Source of the DNA: Brachybacterium sp. Z12
Lineage (GTDB): Bacteria > Actinomycetota > Actinomycetes > Actinomycetales > Dermabacteraceae
Length of the DNA: 64,000 bases
Assembly (NCBI RefSeq): GCF_014400405.1
Contig: NZ_CP060496.1
Location: 682,001 to 746,000 of the forward strand
Direction of reading: 5' to 3'
The position numbers and the translations under genes were made by a program. The notes under the pieces are model-generated. The model did no database searches, had not been told where the DNA came from, and saw nothing but the letters and a program-made list of their open reading frames with translations. Shown here one piece after another: positions 9,906-18,522 of this stretch (position 1 is the first letter of the stretch; each line of letters starts with the position of its first letter).

Positions 9906-9988
9906 TGGCCGTCACGATCGCCGCGTCGGGCCCGCACAGCTGCGGAACCACTGCCTCGCCGCGCTCCATGTTGACGAAGGAGTCCTCC

Positions 9989-11329
9989 GTGACCGTCTCC
10001 ACCCCTGGTCAGGGTTTCGCGCCTGATCCCACGATCGACCTCGAGGGCAGCCCGAACCTGCTCGGGCCGAAGCTCCCTGTTCCGCACATCGGCATCGAGC
10101 CGGACCGGGTCAAGCCCTGGTGGTTCGTCGTCGGCGTGGTGCTCGGCCAGCTCGGCATCTTCCTCGGCCTCATGGGCCCTGCCACCGTCTCGATCCAGCT
10201 CAAGGCGACCGCGCTCTCGACGGTCCCGGCCGAGCAGGCCGCGATCACCGCCTTCGCCCTGGCCCCCGGCGCCCTGGCGGCCGTCCTCTTCAACGCTCTG
10301 GGCGGTCGCATCTCCGACCGCACCACAGGCCGCTTCGGGCGGCGCCGACCGTGGATCATCGGCGGTGCCGTGGCGATGGTGGTCGGCCTGTTCCTCATCG
10401 CGATCGCTCCCGGCGCCGGTCTCATGGCCGTGGGCTGGTTCCTCGCGCAGGCCACCGCGAACATGGCCTTCGCCGCCTTCACGGCGTCGCTGTCCGATCA
10501 GCTCTCCAGCACCCAGTACGGGAAGGTGTCGGGCCTGGTGGGCATCGCCTCCAACCTGGCGGTTCTGGTCGCCACCTGGCTGGCCGCGGTGCTGGACCAC
10601 AACATGGTCCTGCTGTTCATGGTGCCCGCGGTGGTCGGTGCGGCGCTCGCGATCGTCTATGCGCTGATGCTCCCCGAGCCGGTGCTGAAGCAGAACCGCC
10701 ACCCGTTCAACCTGGTCGAGCTGCTGACCACCTTCTGGCGGAACCCGCTCAAGTATCCGGACTTCGCCCTGGCCTGGGCCGGACGATTCACGATCATCCT
10801 CGCCTCGTTCATGTTCGTCACGTTCCGCCTGCTGTACATGACGAACCATCTGGGCCTCGATGCCGGGTCCGCGACCGGTGTGGTCGCCGTCGGCGTCACC
10901 ATCTACACCGCCACCTCCATGGCCGCGAGCGTGTTCGGCGGGTGGCTCTCCGACAAGCTGGGCAGGCGCAAGATCCTGGTCGCCGCCTCTATCCTCATCT
11001 TCGCCCTGGCGACCTACCTGCTGCTGCACGCGGACACGGTCGCCGCCTTCTACGTGGTCGAGGCGATCATGGGCATCGCCTACGGCGCCTACATCGCCGT
11101 GGACCTCGCGCTCGTGCTCGAAGTGCTGCCGAGCCGCGAGGAGGCCGGCAAGGACCTGGGCGTCTTCAACATCGCCAATGCCCTGCCGCAGTCGCTGGCT
11201 CCGGCCTTCGGCGGGTTCCTGCTGGCGAGCCTCGGCGGAGGCACGAACTTCGCTCCACTTCTCATCACTGCCGCGATCATCGCTCTGCTCGGCGCGATCA
11301 TGACGATGTTCATCCGGGGCGTGAAATAG
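9989..11329 (+). CDS. MFS transporter (sugar/GPH-like)
   Basis: A 446-residue 12-helix major facilitator. It starts at a GTG preceded by GAAGGAG at a suitable distance. The N-terminal cytoplasmic tail of about 45 residues ends at KPWWFVVGVVLGQLG. MFS loop motifs are clear: GGRISDRTTGRFGRRRPWI between helices 2 and 3 and GGWLSDKLGRRK between helices 8 and 9, the latter like sugar-transporter/SLC45-type proteins. Upstream lies the TTATTAGT/ACTAATAA operator and downstream a TetR regulator on the same strand, so it is probably an inducible importer or exporter. The substrate is not evident. Confidence 0.88.
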   Translation: MTVSTPGQGFAPDPTIDLEGSPNLLGPKLPVPHIGIEPDRVKPWWFVVGVVLGQLGIFLGLMGPATVSIQLKATALSTVPAEQAAITAFALAPGALAAVLFNALGGRISDRTTGRFGRRRPWIIGGAVAMVVGLFLIAIAPGAGLMAVGWFLAQATANMAFAAFTASLSDQLSSTQYGKVSGLVGIASNLAVLVATWLAAVLDHNMVLLFMVPAVVGAALAIVYALMLPEPVLKQNRHPFNLVELLTTFWRNPLKYPDFALAWAGRFTIILASFMFVTFRLLYMTNHLGLDAGSATGVVAVGVTIYTATSMAASVFGGWLSDKLGRRKILVAASILIFALATYLLLHADTVAAFYVVEAIMGIAYGAYIAVDLALVLEVLPSREEAGKDLGVFNIANALPQSLAPAFGGFLLASLGGGTNFAPLLITAAIIALLGAIMTMFIRGVK

Positions 11330-11340
11330 TAGAGCGCTGA

Positions 11341-11355
11341 CTCCGACGGTCGGAG
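11341..11355 (+). terminator. Short hairpin between MFS and TetR genes
   Basis: CTCCGA and TCGGAG arms around a three-base loop, just past the MFS stop codon and before the TetR ribosome binding site. It has no T-tract, so it may be a weak terminator or an operator half-site. Confidence 0.35.
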
Positions 11356-11367
11356 CGGGGAGGAGAG

Positions 11368-12007
11368 ATGAGCGCCGACGCACAGGACTCCCGCCCCGCC
11401 CGCCGTGGGCGTGGTCGTCCCCGTGGCCAGGACTCCGCCGTGGTGCGCGAGAACGCGCTGCGTGCGGCGATCGACCTCATCGCCCGTCACGGCTACGCCG
11501 CCACCTCGATGGCGCAGGTGGCGGAGGCTGCGGGCATCTCGCCCTCGGGGCTCGCCCATCACTTCCGCTCGAAGTCGGCGTTGCTCGGGGCCGTGCTCGA
11601 CCACCGGGACAGGATGGACAGCATTCCCCTGGAGGGACTCGAAGCGGGCCCGTGGCGGATGTTCGACGCCCTCGTGAGCCTGACCCGCGAGAACATGCGG
11701 CGCCGCCAGCTGGTGCTGCTGTACACCTCGATGGTCGGGAGGCGATCGCGCCGGAACATCCGGCGCACAGCTGGATGCTGCGCCACTTCGAGGCCTCCGA
11801 GGGGCTGCTCACCGACGGGCTCCGCGAGGATCAGCGCAGCGGCCATGTGCTGCCCGACGCCCCGTGGAGCGGATCGCCCGCTCGATGATCGCGCTGATGG
11901 ATGGCCTGCAGGTGCAGTGGCTGCTGGACCCCGAGTTCGACATGGGCGCGGCCCTGGCCGAGCACGTCGAGGAGCTGAAGCGGACCTGGGGCACGGCCCG
12001 CACCTGA
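11368..12007 (+). CDS. TetR-family regulator, two apparent frameshifts
   Basis: About 213 residues after repair. A basic N-terminal tail (RRGRGRPRGQ) precedes the TetR DNA-binding domain, residues about 28-75, with ATSMAQVAEAAGISPSGLAHHF containing the recognition helix. The remaining helices form the ligand-binding domain. Frame breaks at the GGG at 11737-11739 and the C4 run 11860-11863 are each explained by one lost base; the restored middle reads EAIAPEHPAHSWML and the end RIARSMIALMDGLQ. The gene follows the MFS transporter on the same strand, 38 bases downstream, and probably represses it through the palindrome at 9882. Confidence 0.85.
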
Positions 12008-12022
12008 GGGTCCCGCCTCAGG
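12003..12022. terminator. Bidirectional hairpin across two convergent stop codons
   Basis: Arms CCTGAGG and CCTCAGG with a six-base loop. The stop codons of the TetR gene and of the convergent formylglycine-generating enzyme gene are both inside the stem, so one structure probably ends both transcripts. Confidence 0.6.
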
Positions 12023-12988
12023 CGTCGACCGCGAGGCGGAAGCCCTTGTTGCCGCTGGCATCCTCTGCGGCGGTCGAGGAGCGAGCAGCGACCCGGTAGC
12101 GGTTGCAATACGAGTCGTGGCACAGGTATGAGCCGCCGCGCATCACCCGCACGTCCCCGGTGAGCGAGTCGGCCTGCCCCGTGCGCCAGCGGTCGCTGCA
12201 CCACTCCCAGACGTTCCCGGCCACCTCGTACAGCCCGAAGCCGTTGGGCGGGAAGCTGCGCACCGGCGCCGTGCCCAGGTACCCGTCCTCGAGGGTGTTG
12301 CGCACCGGGAAGCCGCCCTGCCAGATGTTGCAGCGGTGCTCACCACCCGGGGTCAGCTCCTCACCCCAGGCGTAGCGAGCCTGGTCCAGGCCACCCCGTG
12401 CGGCCTTCTCCCACTCCGCCTCCCGCGGCAGGCGCATCCCGCACCAGACCGCGAAAGCCTCCGCGTCCCGCAGCGACACATGCACCACCGGGTGATCTCC
12501 CCGCTCGGCGACCGTGGAGCCCGGCCCCTCGGGCTGGTCCCAGCGGGCCCCCTCGACCGCCCGCCACCAGGGCGTGCCGGGAGGCTTCCGGCTCGCGCGC
12601 CGCAGCTCCTTCTCGACCAGCGCCCCGAAAACGAACGACCAGCCGAACTCCTCCGCCTCGGTGACGTACCCGGTCTCGTCGACGAAGGCGGCGAACTCGG
12701 CGCCCGTCACGCAGGCGGCGTCGATGCGGAAGGCGGGCACATCCACCGCGCGCACGGGCGATTCCCCGTCGCCGCGGTTGCGATCGGGATCCTCGGTGCC
12801 CATCCGGAAGCTGCCCGCCTCGATCAGCACCGCACGCTCCGCCCGGGCCCGCACCTCGGCGGCGGGGGCCGCGAAGGGTGGCTGCGCCGCGCGGTGTCCG
12901 AGCCGGTCTCCGCCGTCTCGGCGAGAGCCGTCGAGGCGTCCATTCCCGCCCGCCCGGCCGCGCAGCAGCTGTTCGTCGTGCCCACCAT
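12018..12988 (-). CDS. Formylglycine-generating enzyme (SUMF1 type)
   Basis: About 323 residues. FGE oxidises a Cys in the CxPxR motif of sulfatases to formylglycine using a copper-bound Cys pair. The FGE fold shows in EAGSFRMGTEDPD near the start of the domain, LPREAEWEKAARGG, NVWEWCSD and the C-terminal active-site stretch SYLCHDSYCNRYR with both cysteines. The short N-terminal segment begins VGTTNSCCA and joins the domain after one frame break near 12890 (one missing base). The ATG at 12988 follows GGAGGGACGAGG. The closest sulfatase with a CVPAR motif is at 48.5 kb, so the enzyme acts in trans. Confidence 0.88.
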
Positions 12989-13185
12989 GTCCTCGTCCCT
13001 CCTCTGTCGGCGCGACCGCCGCACAGACCTCACGGTAGCCCGATCGCCACGCGGCCCCACGTGGGGTGATGCCCCTGCCGGTTGTGACCGGGGACACAGG
13101 GTTGTTAGCGTGCTCGATCGTGCGCCCTTATGCGGGAGCGCCGCTCCCGCGCGCACGATCCGACGACGATGACGGAGGTCCCCTC

Positions 13186-14551
13186 GTGAACCAGGCAGCA
13201 CCGCGACAGACGGAGCCGACGACAGACGAGAGGGCCCGGCCCGGCCGGCGCAGGGTCCTCGCCTCCCTCGGCGCCCTGCCCGCCGGAGCGGTGCTCGCCG
13301 GCGCCGGCGCCGCCCATGCCGCCCCCGCCGGGCGCGGCGGGACCAAAGGCAAGGGGAAGGCCGACGGCGGCTTCCGCCTCGGGATCGAGAACCTGCTCGA
13401 AGCCGACGTGCTGGAGACCCTGCGCGATGCGCGCGTCGGCCTGATCACCAACCCCACCGGCACCGACAGCTCCCTGCGCTCCACGATCGATCTGCTGGTC
13501 GGCGCACAGGAGGAGGGCGGCTTCACGATGTCCGCCCTGTTCGGCCCCGAGCACGGGGTGCGCGGCGCCGAACCGGCGGGCGGCTCCGTCGGCGACTACA
13601 TCGATGAGAAGACCGGGCTGCCGGTGCGCTCCCTGTACGGCGAGACCCAGAAGCCCACCCCGGAGATGCTCGAGGACGTCGACGTGCTGATCTTCGACAT
13701 CCAGGACATCGGCGCCCGCTTCTACACTTACATCTGGACCCTCTACTACGCGATGGAAGCGGCGGGCGAGAACGACAAGCGATTCATCGTGCTGGACCGC
13801 CCGAACCCGCTGGGCACCGACATCGAGGGCTTCGTGCTCGAACCCGAGCTGTCCTCCTCCTTCGTGGGCCTGGGGAGATCCCGCAGACCCATGGCCTCAC
13901 CGTCGGCGAGCTGGCCCTGCTGTTCAACGGCGAGTTCCTCGACGGCGCCACCGATCTCGAGGTGATCCAGATGAGCGGCTACGACCCCGAGGACCCGATG
14001 GCCGCGGGCCTGCCGTGGGTGCTGCCCTCCCCGAACATCCCCACTCCCGAGACCGCCGTGGTCTACGCGGGCACCGGCATGATCGAGGCGCTGAACATCT
14101 CCGAGGGGCGCGGCACCACCACCCCCTTCCTCTGGTTCGGCGCGCCCTTCATCACCGAGGTGCATGTGGACACGCTCATTGCCGAGCTGCAGGCCGCCGA
14201 GCTGCCGGGCGTGCTCTATCGGCCGATGTTCGCCACCCCCACCACCTCGAAGCACGCCGGCGAGTTCTGCGGTGGGATCCAGATGCATGTCACCGACGTC
14301 GAGGCCTACGAGCCGGTGCGCACCGGCGTCCACGTGCTCGCCGCGCTGCTGCGGAACGTGGAGGAGGCGACTGGCGCGAGGGCGAGGACTGCCGCACCGA
14401 GGAGGACGAGTGCTGGGTCGACAAGCTCACCGGCACCAAGCGCACCCGCCTGATGCTCGAGGGCGGCGACAGTCCCGAGTCGATCGTCGCCGCCTGGCGC
14501 CGAGAATCCCGTCGCTTCCAGGTCACCACCCAGCGCTACCGCCGCTACTGA
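13186..14551 (+). CDS. namZ: DUF1343 exo-beta-N-acetylmuramidase (NamZ-like), two apparent frameshifts
   Basis: About 455 residues. NamZ (family GH171, formerly DUF1343/YbbC) removes terminal MurNAc from peptidoglycan fragments. A Tat-type signal is visible: GRRRVLASLGALPAGAVLAG, followed by an AHAAPA cleavage region. Family motifs include GLITNPTG, LFGPEHGVRG, DVLIFDIQDIGARFYTY and LDRPNPLG. A GTG start has GGAGG seven bases upstream. Frame breaks lie at a G4 run (13872-13875) and near 14366; one extra G at each restores the protein, which ends in Tyr-rich sequence. The next gene encodes NagZ, the same pairing as ybbC-nagZ in Bacillus subtilis, supporting joint exported muropeptide degradation. 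Confidence 0.88.
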
Positions 14552-14564
14552 GCAGGAGCACGCC

Positions 14565-16338
14565 ATGATGACGCTGAACCCCACCCCCGCCTCAGCCGCC
14601 GCGGCTTCACAGCGGCCGCTCTCGCCGGCACCGGCGCCGCGCTCGCACTGCCCGCCACCGCCCATGCCGCTCCCGGCGCGGGCAACGGCCGCCATGAGGC
14701 CCGGATCGACGAGATCCTCGCCGGCATGAGCCTCGAGCAGAAGATCGGCCAGCTGTTCGTGGCCGTCGGCTATGGCTCCCGCGCCGATCAGGAGCACGCC
14801 TCGAACACCTCGACCACGGGCGTGGCCACGATCGCCGAGATCGTCCGCACCCATCACGTGGGCGGGCTGATCTACTTCGTGTGGAGCGACAACCTCGAGG
14901 ACATCGAGCAGATCGCGACCCTCTCGAACGGCGCCCAGGACGCCGCCCTCGACGCCGGCGGGATCCCGCTGATCATCAGCGCCGACGAGGAGCGCGGCGT
15001 GGTCTACCGGCTGCCCGAGCCCGCCACCCCGCTGCCGGGACAGATGGCGCTCGGCGCCACCGGCTCACGTGCCCACGCCCGCAAGGCCGGCGACATCATC
15101 GGCGCCGAGATGCGGGCCGCCGGCCTCCACCAGGCGTTCTCCCCGGTGGTCGACGTGAACGTCGAGGCGCAGAACCCGGTGATCGGGGTGCGCGCCCTGG
15201 GCGCGGATCCCCAGGCCGTGGCCCGCCTCGCCGCCGCCCAGATCAAGGGCCTGCAGGGCGCGAACTGCTCGGCGTCGGCGAAGCATTTCCCCGGCCACGG
15301 CGACACCGCCGTGGACTCCCACCTGGGGCTGCCGGTCATCGACCACACCCGCGAGGAGCTCGACGAGCTGGACCTGCCGCCCTTCCTCGCCGCGATCGAG
15401 GAGGGCATCGACTCGATCATGACCGCGCACATCGTGGTGCCCGTGCTCGACGATTCCGGGGTCCCCGCGACCCTCTCCCACCCGATCCTCACCGGTCTGC
15501 TGCGCGAAGAGCTCGGCTATGAGGGCGTGATCGTCACCGACTCGCTCGCCATGGACGGCGTGCGCACCCTGTTCAGCGACGACCGGGTCCCGGTCGAGGC
15601 GATCCTCGCCGGCGCCGATCAGATGCTCATGCCGCCGGATCTCACCGTCGCGATCGGCGGCGTGCGCGAGGCGGTGGCCGATGGGGAGATCACCGAGGAG
15701 CGGCTGGACGAGTCGGTGCGCCGCATCCTGCGCCAGAAGCTCGAGCGAGGCCTGTTCGAGCAGGTGCATGTCGATCCTGCCGGTGCCGTGAGCTCGATCG
15801 GCACCCGCCGCTCGATGAGCACGGCCCAGCGGATGGCCGAGGACTCGATCACCCGGATCACCGACGACGGCAGCACCCTTCCGCTCGCGAGCGGAGCGAG
15901 CGTGCTGGTCACCGGCGCAGGCACCGTCGCGAAGTTCGAGGTGACCTCCCGCGAGCTCGCCGAGCAGGGGCTCAAGGTCACCGCCCTCCCGGACCCGGCC
16001 CCCGAGCAGGCCGCCGAAGTCGCCGCGGGCGTCGACGCGGTGCTGGTGTTCACCTCCTCGGCCGGCTTCGTCACGCCCGCGGCGCAGGTGGAGCTGGTCG
16101 AGGCGCTCGTCACGACCGGGGTCCCGGTCATCCACGCTTCGCTGCGCAACCCCTACGACGTGGTGCACGTGGGGGAGGTGGCGGTGTCACTCGCCGCCTA
16201 CGGCAACGCCGATGCCTCGCTGCGCGCGCTCGCTGGTGTCCTCACCGGCACGGTGCGCACCCGCGGGAAGCTCCCGGTCGCGATCCCGCAGGCCGACGGC
16301 ACGGGGAGGCGTACCCGCTGGGGCACGGGATCAGCTGA
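14565..16338 (+). CDS. nagZ: Beta-N-acetylglucosaminidase NagZ-like (GH3), two apparent frameshifts
   Basis: About 591 residues. The GH3 domain has the hallmark KHFPGHGDTAVDSHLGLP containing the Asp-His dyad of NagZ enzymes and VTDSLAMDGV with the nucleophile Asp near residue 325. A C-terminal GH3 second domain follows, ending YPLGHGIS. The N-terminus reads LSRRGFTAAALAG, a Tat signal, once one C is added to the C5 run 14584-14588; a second break at the G4 run 16303-16306 hides the true C-terminus. It starts 13 bases after namZ and overlaps the convergent MFS gene by eight bases. It should release GlcNAc from muropeptides outside the cytoplasm. Confidence 0.9.
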
Positions 16339-17581
16339 GGCGGGGCGACAGGCCCTCGCGCGCCCTCTGCTCGGCCGCCTCCCTGGCCAGACGCCGGCGC
16401 CGCGCGTTGACCCAGGCGGCCGTGAACACCAGCCCCGTCACGATCATCACCGTGGTCATCACGCCGATGACCACGGTGAAGGTGGTCTGAAGGGTGGCCA
16501 GGGAGAGCAGGGCGCTCGAGGTGATGATGCCCAGCGCGTTCGCGGTGCGCAGCTGGGCGAACACTTCGGCGCGGTGCTCGGGTGAGACCAGCCGGTCCAG
16601 CACCAGCGAGTAGTAGGTGGCCAGCGGTGCGAGCACCGCGCCGACCAGAAGAGCGCCGATCACGGTGGTGGTCACCGAGTTCCCGAATCCCACCGCGGCC
16701 ACGCCGAGCGCGGTCACCGCGAGCCAGGCGAGCACGGTGCGGCGCCGCGGCACCCGGTTGCGCACGCTCACCCAGATCCCACCGAGGATCGAGGTCACGC
16801 AGATAGCGACCGGGAACAGCACACCCCAGGCCGCCGGCATCCCGAAGGAGACCGCCATCGAGACCGCGCCGATCTCGATCGCCGCAATCGATGCAGCGCT
16901 CGCGCCGCCGCACACCAGCCACAGCATGATCATCGGGGACAGACGCAGTCGGGTCGCGCGCTGCTCGGGTCCCGGCGCCGTGGCGGTGGGGATTCGTGGC
17001 AGCAGCAGCATCGGGCCCATCCCGAGCACCACCATCGCCCAGGCCGCGGCCTGCGGGGAGATGCTGCCGAGCGCCGCCGCGAGCACCGGGGCGGCGACGA
17101 AGGTGACCTCGTTCAGGGTCGCCGCAACGCCCAGGGAGCGCGGCAGCCGGCTCGCGGGCACCAGATGGTTCAGCACAGCGCGGAGGGTGCCGTAGGCAGC
17201 GCCGTTGACCAGCCCCGCGAGCGCGGCCCCGGCCACCACCAGGCTGAAGGGGGCGTGCATCCCGGCGAGGATCGCGATGCCCACCAGGGCGAGGGTGCGC
17301 AAGCCGATCAGCACCCGCAGGAAGGGGATCGGGGAGAGGCGCCGGCCCAGTCGAGTGATCGGCACGGCGCCCAGCACCTGCGCGATCGTCATCGCGAGCA
17401 TCATGGCCGCGCCGCTGGCGGCGTTCCCGGTCAGCGGCAGCGCGATCAGCGAGAAGGCGATCGGGGCCGCGGCCTGCGGCACCGCGAAGGAGCCGTAGGA
17501 GACGAACCAGCGCAGCAGAGGGCCTCGCGGGCGGCGCACCGGGGTGTGCTGTGCGGGGGCGAGGGCGGTGGTTCCGGCCAT
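16331..17581 (-). CDS. MFS transporter
   Basis: A 416-residue 12-helix major facilitator without recognisable substrate motif. It starts at an ATG with an AGGAGG-like ribosome binding site and ends inside the convergent nagZ gene. Helices are evenly distributed, with a cytoplasmic loop TRLGRRLSPIPF between helices 2 and 3 and a basic C-terminal tail (ARRRRLAREAAEQRAR). The divergent neighbour is an XRE-cupin regulator, and the shared intergenic region has three direct repeats, so this transporter is probably under that regulator. Such regulator-MFS pairs often handle amino acids or small toxic compounds. Confidence 0.82.
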   Translation of the reverse strand: MAGTTALAPAQHTPVRRPRGPLLRWFVSYGSFAVPQAAAPIAFSLIALPLTGNAASGAAMMLAMTIAQVLGAVPITRLGRRLSPIPFLRVLIGLRTLALVGIAILAGMHAPFSLVVAGAALAGLVNGAAYGTLRAVLNHLVPASRLPRSLGVAATLNEVTFVAAPVLAAALGSISPQAAAWAMVVLGMGPMLLLPRIPTATAPGPEQRATRLRLSPMIMLWLVCGGASAASIAAIEIGAVSMAVSFGMPAAWGVLFPVAICVTSILGGIWVSVRNRVPRRRTVLAWLAVTALGVAAVGFGNSVTTTVIGALLVGAVLAPLATYYSLVLDRLVSPEHRAEVFAQLRTANALGIITSSALLSLATLQTTFTVVIGVMTTVMIVTGLVFTAAWVNARRRRLAREAAEQRAREGLSPRLS

Positions 17582-17626
17582 GAGGACCTCCTTCGAAGCG
17601 TGGGGGAGAAGGGGCGATGCCGCCTA

Positions 17627-17667
17627 TGCGCAACATAGTGCGCAATCAAGTGGTTGCGCAATATAGT
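17627..17667. promoter_or_regulatory. Triple direct repeat in the MFS/XRE divergent promoter
   Basis: Three copies of a TGCGCAATATAGT-like 13-mer begin at 17627, 17639 and 17655 (variants with ACATAGT and TCAAGT). The third includes TATAGT, a good -10 for the regulator gene. The repeats overlap the promoters of both divergent genes, as expected for the binding sites of the XRE regulator. Confidence 0.5.
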
Positions 17668-17728
17668 TCCCGTCACCCCCGGTTAGGCTTCGGTGCACGG
17701 CATGGCAGGAGAGGTCGAGGAGGCCCGG

Positions 17729-18295
17729 ATGAGCGGAGGGATGCGCCCCGCGGTGGTCGAGCAGCTCGGTGACCGCATCCGCGCCGCACGCCAGGAGCAG
17801 GACCTCAGTGTCGGCGCCCTCGCAGAGCTCAGCGACGTCAGCCGCCGCATGCTCACCCAGATCGAGCTCGGCCAGGCGAACCCTTCCGTAGCGACCCTCG
17901 ACCGGGTCGCCGCGGGCCTCGGCACCACCTTCGCCGCCCTGATGGGCGTGGGGGCCGACGGCGCCCCCGACGGGGTGGAGGTCTGGTCGACCGAAGCCGG
18001 CAGCTGGGCGGTGCTGCTGGACGCCGTGGACACTGAGCTGCTCTCCGTGGAGACCTGGAAGTGGAAACTCTTGGGCGAGGACGTCTACGAGGGCGGCGCG
18101 GGCATCCCCGTGCCCGGGATCATGCATCACGTCATCGAGGGTGCGCTCGAGATCGACACCGGTTCGGAGGTGCGGGTCATCGAGGCCGGCGGCTCCGGCC
18201 GCGTGGTCACCGGCGGCGGCTACCGCTATCGCGCCCAGGAGGGCCAGGCGGCGGTGTTCTTCTCCGTCGCACTGCTCGCGCGACCGCCGCGCTGA
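17729..18295 (+). CDS. XRE-family regulator with C-terminal cupin
   Basis: 188 residues. An XRE/Cro-type helix-turn-helix spans about residues 13-66 (IRAARQEQDLSVGALAELSDVSRRML then IELGQANPS), and the C-terminal half is a cupin beta-barrel (PVPGIMHHVIEGALEI). Such proteins sense a small ligand through the cupin and control neighbouring transport genes. An AGGAGG lies five bases before the ATG. It is divergent from the MFS transporter, with the repeat cluster between them, so transporter control plus autoregulation is likely. Confidence 0.87.
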   Translation: MSGGMRPAVVEQLGDRIRAARQEQDLSVGALAELSDVSRRMLTQIELGQANPSVATLDRVAAGLGTTFAALMGVGADGAPDGVEVWSTEAGSWAVLLDAVDTELLSVETWKWKLLGEDVYEGGAGIPVPGIMHHVIEGALEIDTGSEVRVIEAGGSGRVVTGGGYRYRAQEGQAAVFFSVALLARPPR

Positions 18296-18402
18296 CCCTC
18301 GGCTCGACGGCCAGCCCGCGCAAACATCCCATCTGTAGTCCTTGCCGCGCCGAACGTGGTGCTGCGCGGGCGTTGCGACAGCGACACGTCGTGTGCAGTC
18401 TG

Positions 18403-18431
18403 TTGGCAGGTTCGCGATTGATTGATAGGTT
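18403..18431 (+). promoter_or_regulatory. Promoter of the ribose-type ABC operon
   Basis: TTGGCA, a 17-base spacer and TAGGTT, about 90 bases upstream of the first gene of the operon. The 230-base gap in which it lies holds no other recognisable element and no GTAATCG-type operator. Confidence 0.5.
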
Positions 18432-18522
18432 CACCACAGTCCGTTCAGGGCGTGGAGAAATCTCAAATGATCCGATGATGCTGCTCCTGCGCCCGTGAAC
18501 CCTCCGAGGAAGCAGGTAGGAC

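Larger units (their letters stand above)
9213..9988. other. Long intergenic stretch with repeats and operator
   Basis: About 780 bases without a credible gene. The first 480 bases hold the palindromic repeat array described separately. The remainder up to 9880 shows no feature I can support. A perfect inverted repeat at 9882-9905 and the leader of the MFS gene, with a GAAGGAG ribosome binding site, close the region. Confidence 0.7.

Noticed and set aside
13082-13110. Promoter of namZ (TTGTGA and TTAGCG)
   Set aside because: The -10 match is poor and other placements are equally likely, so I did not list it.
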